From Hoylesella saccharolytica JCM 17484 (GTDB lineage: Bacteria; Bacteroidota; Bacteroidia; Bacteroidales; Bacteroidaceae): a DNA stretch of 64,000 nt. A program made the position numbers and the translations under genes. Location of the stretch: assembly GCF_000614205.1 (NCBI RefSeq), contig NZ_BAKN01000003.1, positions 62,001 to 126,000 on the forward strand, in the 5' to 3' direction. The notes under the pieces were generated by a model that was not told the DNA's origin, searched no databases, and worked only from the letters and a program-made list of their open reading frames with translations. Positions 59,914 to 64,000 of the stretch are shown here, piece by piece (position 1 is the first letter of the stretch; the number at the start of each line of letters is the position of its first letter).

Positions 59914-60789
59914 ATGAAATATCAAAAAGCCGAATTTATGATTAATTGTAAAAATGAGGATAAACCTATCGTTATCGATTTGGTGATCAGTATTGCAGGA
60001 GAAGCGGGGTTTGAATCATTCGAAGATCATCTGGATAAGGTTGTTGGATATGTGCAACCCCATCTTTTAAATAGAGAGATATTAACTTTAGAACTTCAAA
60101 ACTTTCCTGTCAGTGATGTGGAAATAAGTTATGAGCTGCAATCTGTTGCTGATATTAACTGGAATTTGGCATGGGAAGAAAGTGGTTTTGAACCTGTTTA
60201 TATAAATAAGCAATGTGTTGTCTATGACGCAAAACATACAAGTCAAAGTCAGTTAATCGAAGATATTCCTATCAAAATTGGAATAGAAACTCAGCAGGCT
60301 TTTGGTACAGGAACCCACCCTACGACTCAAATGATGCTCAAACAAATTTTACAACTTGATCTTAATGGAACTAATGTGCTCGATTGTGGTTGTGGAACGG
60401 GTGTGTTAGGTATTGCTGCAGCTAAAAAACAAGCACAAAAAATTATTGCATATGATATTGACGAATGGAGTGTTAACAACACGCAGCATAATGCTTACAT
60501 CAATAACGTTTCCAATATTGAGACTTTTAAAGCAGATAGCGCTATTTTAAGTCGCATAAAAATTCGATTTGATTTGGTGTTGGCAAATATCAATCGCAAT
60601 ATACTCTTAGCGGATATGCCAACTTTCTCCAGTGTAATGAAATCAGGTGGAACACTTGTTTTAAGCGGGTTTTATAAAGAAGATTGTGCATTATTATTAG
60701 CAAAAGCTGAAAGTTTAGCCTTGAAAGCAACTGACTACAAGTATCAAGATCAATGGGCTTGCTTTGTTTTCAAAAAGGAAAAGAATTAA
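59914..60789 (+). CDS. prmA: Ribosomal protein L11 methyltransferase
   Basis: This 291-aa protein has an N-terminal substrate-recognition domain (MKYQKAEFMINCKNEDKPIV) and a C-terminal SAM-dependent methyltransferase domain with motif I VLDCGCGTGVLGIAAAK, IIAYDIDEWSV as the acidic SAM-binding strand, and DLVLANINRNILL as the NxN/NPPY-like motif typical of PrmA. It methylates ribosomal protein L11. The ATG at 59914 is preferred to upstream ones because it gives the normal family length. It is divergent from the Tyr/Gly-rich gene. Confidence 0.92.
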   Translation: MKYQKAEFMINCKNEDKPIVIDLVISIAGEAGFESFEDHLDKVVGYVQPHLLNREILTLELQNFPVSDVEISYELQSVADINWNLAWEESGFEPVYINKQCVVYDAKHTSQSQLIEDIPIKIGIETQQAFGTGTHPTTQMMLKQILQLDLNGTNVLDCGCGTGVLGIAAAKKQAQKIIAYDIDEWSVNNTQHNAYINNVSNIETFKADSAILSRIKIRFDLVLANINRNILLADMPTFSSVMKSGGTLVLSGFYKEDCALLLAKAESLALKATDYKYQDQWACFVFKKEKN

Positions 60790-60885
60790 AAAGAAACAGC
60801 AGAAAAACTTTTGGCAAATACAAAAGTTAGATTTTGACAGTGTTCCAAAACTCTATCTGCCTTCCCAAAAATGTAAAATCCAATT

Positions 60886-61353
60886 TTATTTACCTACCTT
60901 ACTATCTGGATAGAATGATTCCCATGTCTGGTCATCATAAAATATTCGGATTTCAGTTACCCGTTTCTGTGGTTTCTCTATAATTTTTACAGCAGGCTGT
61001 TCTGGTACCTGGCGGGCATATGAGTTAGATTTCTCGTTCGAGGGTGAAAATAGAGAAGGAGTTGAATGCTCATTGGAGAAATGAAGAAGCGATGTTTCAG
61101 AAGCCTTATTATTCGAAACTTGATTAGGCATTTTATCCTCACCTTCGACATACATATCTCCAACACCAAACATTAACCAATCGGTAGATATTCTCGGAAT
61201 TTTATTCTTTATGGCTTCAACAATATTAATTGTAGGTTTAGTTCGTTCATTAAAGATACTACTAAGCAATGCCGGTGACATGCCAATAAATTGTGCAAAG
61301 GTTTGTTGAGTCATATGCTGGCTCTCCATAATTTTTCTTATACGATCTTTCAT
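60886..61353 (-). CDS. XRE-family helix-turn-helix regulator
   Basis: This 155-aa protein has an N-terminal HTH domain (residues 1-65: MKDRIRKIMESQHMTQQTFA, then QFIGMSPALLSSIFNERTKP, with recognition helix near ALLSSIFN). The Ser/Asn-rich linker and short C-terminal beta segment are EIRIFYDDQTWESFYPDSK. Such proteins are common DNA-binding regulators in Bacteroidota, without an enzymatic domain. It is upstream-bordered by a 970-bp AT-rich gap with a palindrome over its promoter, so autoregulation is likely. Confidence 0.8.
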   Translation of the reverse strand: MKDRIRKIMESQHMTQQTFAQFIGMSPALLSSIFNERTKPTINIVEAIKNKIPRISTDWLMFGVGDMYVEGEDKMPNQVSNNKASETSLLHFSNEHSTPSLFSPSNEKSNSYARQVPEQPAVKIIEKPQKRVTEIRIFYDDQTWESFYPDSKVGK

Positions 61354-62326
61354 TATTTATAATAGTAATGAGATGTGAGAGAATAAAACATTGAACCTAT
61401 AAATTTGATTTTACAAAGGTAAAACATTTATTTGAATATTGCAAATTTTAAAGTAAAAGATCGTAAATATGTATGGGTTTCAATATTTAAATTGTAAAGA
61501 ATTTAAAATTTAAATACTTTAATACGGATTTAAGCATCAATAAAGTCCCATATAATTTTATATATAACCTTTCATTGAAACAACTATAATATAATTTTAC
61601 AAAGATCTGATTATATGAAACTTATATATTCTATAAATAATAAAGATAATAATAAAAAGACAACAATTTCGAGTAGAAATCGAGAGACTTCTAATATTTT
61701 ATTGAATGTAATATTATAATATGCTGGAAAACAAGAATATATACATAGGAATACGTACGTTATTTATATGTATTTACAAAGATAAATAGAAAGATTTACT
61801 ATGAAATATTACTTTAAAGGGTGAAATTTAATTTTCGATACAAGTATAATCCCGCATTACAATTTTATATTTTGATTTCGCGTGATATAGATATTTACAG
61901 GGTTTACATTTATGTATTTAAAAATATAAAGTAGAATATTGTAAATATAATTGTTTAAGTGGCGTATGATTCTAAGTATAGAAAGATCATCTTATTAGGT
62001 AAAAATAGATAGTACTATTGAAAGAATAAGATCACAAATCATCATATAGAATGTGCTATAATTCAAAATTTAATTCTATAAATGATGTAAGAAAAAATAC
62101 CATTTAAATTTCTACTCTCTCTAAATATACAATACTAAAATAAAAACATGAATAAAAAATAAGATCTAGAAATTTATAGATGAAAATACATTTGTATATT
62201 TACCCCCCCCCTTAAAAATCAAATATTTTCAAATAATTTTTCTGCATCTATTTACGACTTTGATGTAGAATGGGAGAAATAAACTTTTTTTAGCGGATCG
62301 CTTTTTACTTTTTATTAAGCCTGACC
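61354..62326. other. Long AT-rich non-coding gap
   Basis: These 973 bp of very AT-rich DNA contain no open reading frame of credible length, tRNA or IS remnant. Seen inside are three copies of TTTACAAAG (61410, 61596, 61773), several inverted AT-rich stretches and a run of nine C at 62203-62211 that stands out from the background. The left end is the regulatory region of the XRE gene; the right end lies just downstream of holA. Confidence 0.7.
61409..61424 (-). promoter_or_regulatory. Promoter and palindromic operator candidate of the XRE regulator
   Basis: TTTTAC-AAAG-GTAAAA is a palindrome at 61409-61424 that covers the minus-strand -7 element TACCTTTG (61414-61421), 61 bp upstream of the XRE start. 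Binding here would block the gene, as in autorepression. Confidence 0.5.
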
Positions 62327-63355
62327 TTAATGCAGAATAAAGAAAATAAGTTCTTTCATTAGATCCCCTACTGGAGTATTAGGATTATCAAGACCTTTGC
62401 TTTTAGCGTCAATCTCTCTTATTTTATTAATAATGTGCATTGTTTTAACACCCGAAAAGTTTCTCATTCCAATGATATAATCTTTTACTCCCCAAACCGA
62501 TTTTAAATCAAGAAACTTTGCAATTTCTCCCTCATTTGTTTTATTAGGTGCATAATAAGCCACCATGAGATTTTGAAAATACATAAAAAGTAAAGGTAGA
62601 AAAGCAAAGATAGAGCCGGCTTTAGGATTCTTATCAAAGTATTGAATAATCTGATTAACCTTATAAATATCCTTATTTATGACTGCATTACGCAATTCAA
62701 ATCCGTTAAAATCTTTACTAACTCCTATTTGGCATTCCACGATTTCGGGGGTGATACGTCTGTCTTTATCAGACAAGGAAAGAAGAACTTTGTCAAGTTC
62801 AGACGTTAAACGATTTAAGTCAGAGCCTATATGCTCAGCAATCATGTTGGCCGATTTATCATCAATTGTGGTACTTTGCAATTGCAAATATCCTTTGATA
62901 AAAATAGGTAATTCATAATCACGTTTTTTCTTACTCTCAAACACCACACCAACAGCTTCCGCTTTTGCAATAATTTTTTTTCGTTTATCTATCGTTCCAT
63001 TTTTGTAACACAATACAAGAATAGTTGAAGATACAGGTTTTTCGAGATACTTTTCAATCGGCTCAAATGAACGTATTGTCTGTGCTTCCTTTATAATTAC
63101 CAGCCGATGTTCAGCCATCATGGGATATGCCTTGCAAAGATCAGCAATTTGAACAGCTGTAGTATCTGCACCAAATAAAATGGTTTGGTTAAAATCCCGC
63201 TCTTCGGGTTGTAACACTGTATCAGAAAGTACATCGGAAATCTTATCTATATAATAAGATTCATCACCCATTAATATATAAATAGGTGAAAATCTACGTT
63301 CTTTTATGTCACGTATAATGCTATCAGCCCCTTGTACCGGTCTTTTTTCAGCCAT
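62327..63355 (-). CDS. holA: DNA polymerase III subunit delta
   Basis: This 342-aa protein has the HolA start (FSPIYILMGDESYYIDKISD), a degenerate AAA+ fold with LVIIKEAQTIRSFEPIEKYL and LVLCYKNGTIDKRKKIIAKA, and the C-terminal collar helices (AGSIFAFLPLLFMYFQNLMV). It is the clamp-loader subunit that opens the sliding clamp on DNA. Monocistronic here and divergent from the HsdR-N-like gene, an arrangement I recall from other Bacteroidales. Confidence 0.9.
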   Translation of the reverse strand: MAEKRPVQGADSIIRDIKERRFSPIYILMGDESYYIDKISDVLSDTVLQPEERDFNQTILFGADTTAVQIADLCKAYPMMAEHRLVIIKEAQTIRSFEPIEKYLEKPVSSTILVLCYKNGTIDKRKKIIAKAEAVGVVFESKKKRDYELPIFIKGYLQLQSTTIDDKSANMIAEHIGSDLNRLTSELDKVLLSLSDKDRRITPEIVECQIGVSKDFNGFELRNAVINKDIYKVNQIIQYFDKNPKAGSIFAFLPLLFMYFQNLMVAYYAPNKTNEGEIAKFLDLKSVWGVKDYIIGMRNFSGVKTMHIINKIREIDAKSKGLDNPNTPVGDLMKELIFFILH

Positions 63356-63415
63356 AAATTATTTACAATTGGTCAAGTAGTTGCTAAAACACAATTTATG
63401 ACCGACTATTTTTCG

Positions 63416-63423
63416 TAACTTTG
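63416..63423 (+). promoter_or_regulatory. -7 promoter element of the HsdR-N-like gene
   Basis: TAACTTTG fits TAnnTTTG. It lies 92 bp upstream of the ATG at 63515 on the plus strand, in the divergent region with holA. Confidence 0.5.
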
Positions 63424-63514
63424 TAGAATCAAGTTAGATAAGATTACATTAGAAAAATATCCTTTTTCTGTTGCATCTTTCAGCTCGCATACTTTACATT
63501 GCAAAGTTAACAAA

Positions 63515-64000
63515 ATGTATCAATTAAACCTACCGTCTTATCAAATAAAAATATCGGGAACCCAAACACACCCGACTATCTTTGATATTCTTCGTGGCAA
63601 GTATGTTTCATTAACCCCTGAAGAATGGGTAAGGCAACATTTTATACATTTTCTTATTAACCAAAAAGACTATCCTAAAATGCTATTGGCCAATGAAGTT
63701 TCTTTAAGTATAGGCAATAAAAACTTACGTGCCGACAGCGTTTTGTATGATAATGAACTACGCCCACGCATGATCATAGAGTATAAAGCTCCCACAATTC
63801 CCCTCTCTCAAAAAGTATTCGACCAAATCACAGTCTATAATATGCTTTTACATGTTGACTACCTCATCGTAAGCAACGGACTACAACATGTTTGTTGTAA
63901 GATGGATTATCCCAATAATAGCTATAGTTTTTTAGAAGAAATACCAAATTATACAGTTATTAAAGCTTCTTTCGCCTCATCCTTTTCTCAAGGAGATCAA
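63515..64000 (+). CDS. HsdR-N-like PD-(D/E)XK protein (3' end outside window)
   Basis: The 162 residues visible run from MYQLNLPSYQIKISGTQTHP to the window end with no stop. They match the type I restriction enzyme R-subunit N-terminal domain family (HSDR_N_2), with EEWVRQHFIHFLI, the Asp in LRADSVLYDNEL and the nuclease-type IIEYKAP. In Bacteroidales a free-standing protein of about this size is usually found divergent from holA. It is not part of a recognizable restriction-modification operon here, so a role in restriction is not supported. A housekeeping nuclease-like role is possible; function unknown. Confidence 0.8.
   Translation, partial: MYQLNLPSYQIKISGTQTHPTIFDILRGKYVSLTPEEWVRQHFIHFLINQKDYPKMLLANEVSLSIGNKNLRADSVLYDNELRPRMIIEYKAPTIPLSQKVFDQITVYNMLLHVDYLIVSNGLQHVCCKMDYPNNSYSFLEEIPNYTVIKASFASSFSQGDQ

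Noticed and set aside
61354-62326. Chromosome replication origin
   Set aside because: The gap is AT-rich but no DnaA-box cluster and no dnaA or dnaN gene is present.
63515-64000. Type I restriction system
   Set aside because: Only a stand-alone HsdR-N-like domain is seen, with no hsdM or hsdS and no helicase part, in a holA-divergent position that appears usual for a lone gene in Bacteroidales.

Overview
The window comes from a Bacteroidota (Bacteroidales) genome, most likely a Prevotella-like bacterium. Four things point there. Many genes are preceded by the Bacteroidota promoter element TAnnTTTG. A CTnDOT-type mobA/B/C plus tra region is present. Several families typical of the phylum occur (DUF6261, GT3-type glycogen synthase, FadL/OmpP1-like porin, DUF3408, DUF4134, DUF4141). 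The chromosomal gene order (infC-rpmI-rplT, galM-transporter-galK, grpE-dnaJ-folC) also fits. The genus is an inference; no rRNA gene is present.

Layout. Positions 1 to about 28.95 kb are the right-hand part of an integrative conjugative element (ICE) of the CTnDOT family. It starts with cargo: the end of an MMPL/RND exporter, a LolA-like protein, a broken RteC-type regulator, a DUF1016 remnant and a zinc-finger membrane protein. Next, on the minus strand, come the mobilization genes mobC (coupling protein), mobB (relaxase) and mobA. A roughly 800-bp non-coding region follows that is the best oriT candidate. The plus-strand transfer operon then runs from parA/traA through DUF3408 and TraD-like genes and traE-traQ to a lysozyme. 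The ParA plus TraD-like cassette occurs twice. A low-GC, separately promoted PHP-ATPase gene (TrlF-like, a probable defence or nuclease gene) sits between the transfer operon and a minus-strand operon with pcfK, ardA (antirestriction) and pcfJ. The right end of the element is probably near 28.95-29.15 kb, where two 12-bp copies of a CTnDOT-like attachment core are seen. No integrase lies in the window; it is expected to the left.

From about 29.15 kb to the end the sequence looks chromosomal. It holds glycogen synthase and glycogen phosphorylase, an ABC-F ATPase, grpE-dnaJ-folC, a galactose operon (galM, MFS transporter, galK), a 1,027-bp IS256-variant insertion sequence with an 8-bp target duplication, and a RecJ-RecQ open reading frame. 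These are followed by an M13 peptidase, a DUF6261 protein, a six-copy 42-bp tandem repeat, a second ABC-F ATPase, Tex, infC-rpmI-rplT, a FadL-type porin behind a Tyr/Gly-rich exported protein, prmA, an XRE regulator, a long AT-rich gap, holA and an HsdR-N-like nuclease cut by the window end.

A strong overall feature is the number of single-base indels, mostly in short homopolymers. About 16 breaks hit at least 14 genes, including housekeeping ones (galK, glgP, tex, porin, M13 peptidase). Restoring one base each time gives proteins of normal family length. The simplest reading is residual sequencing error rather than mass pseudogenization, so broken genes are annotated here as single loci with the break position stated.
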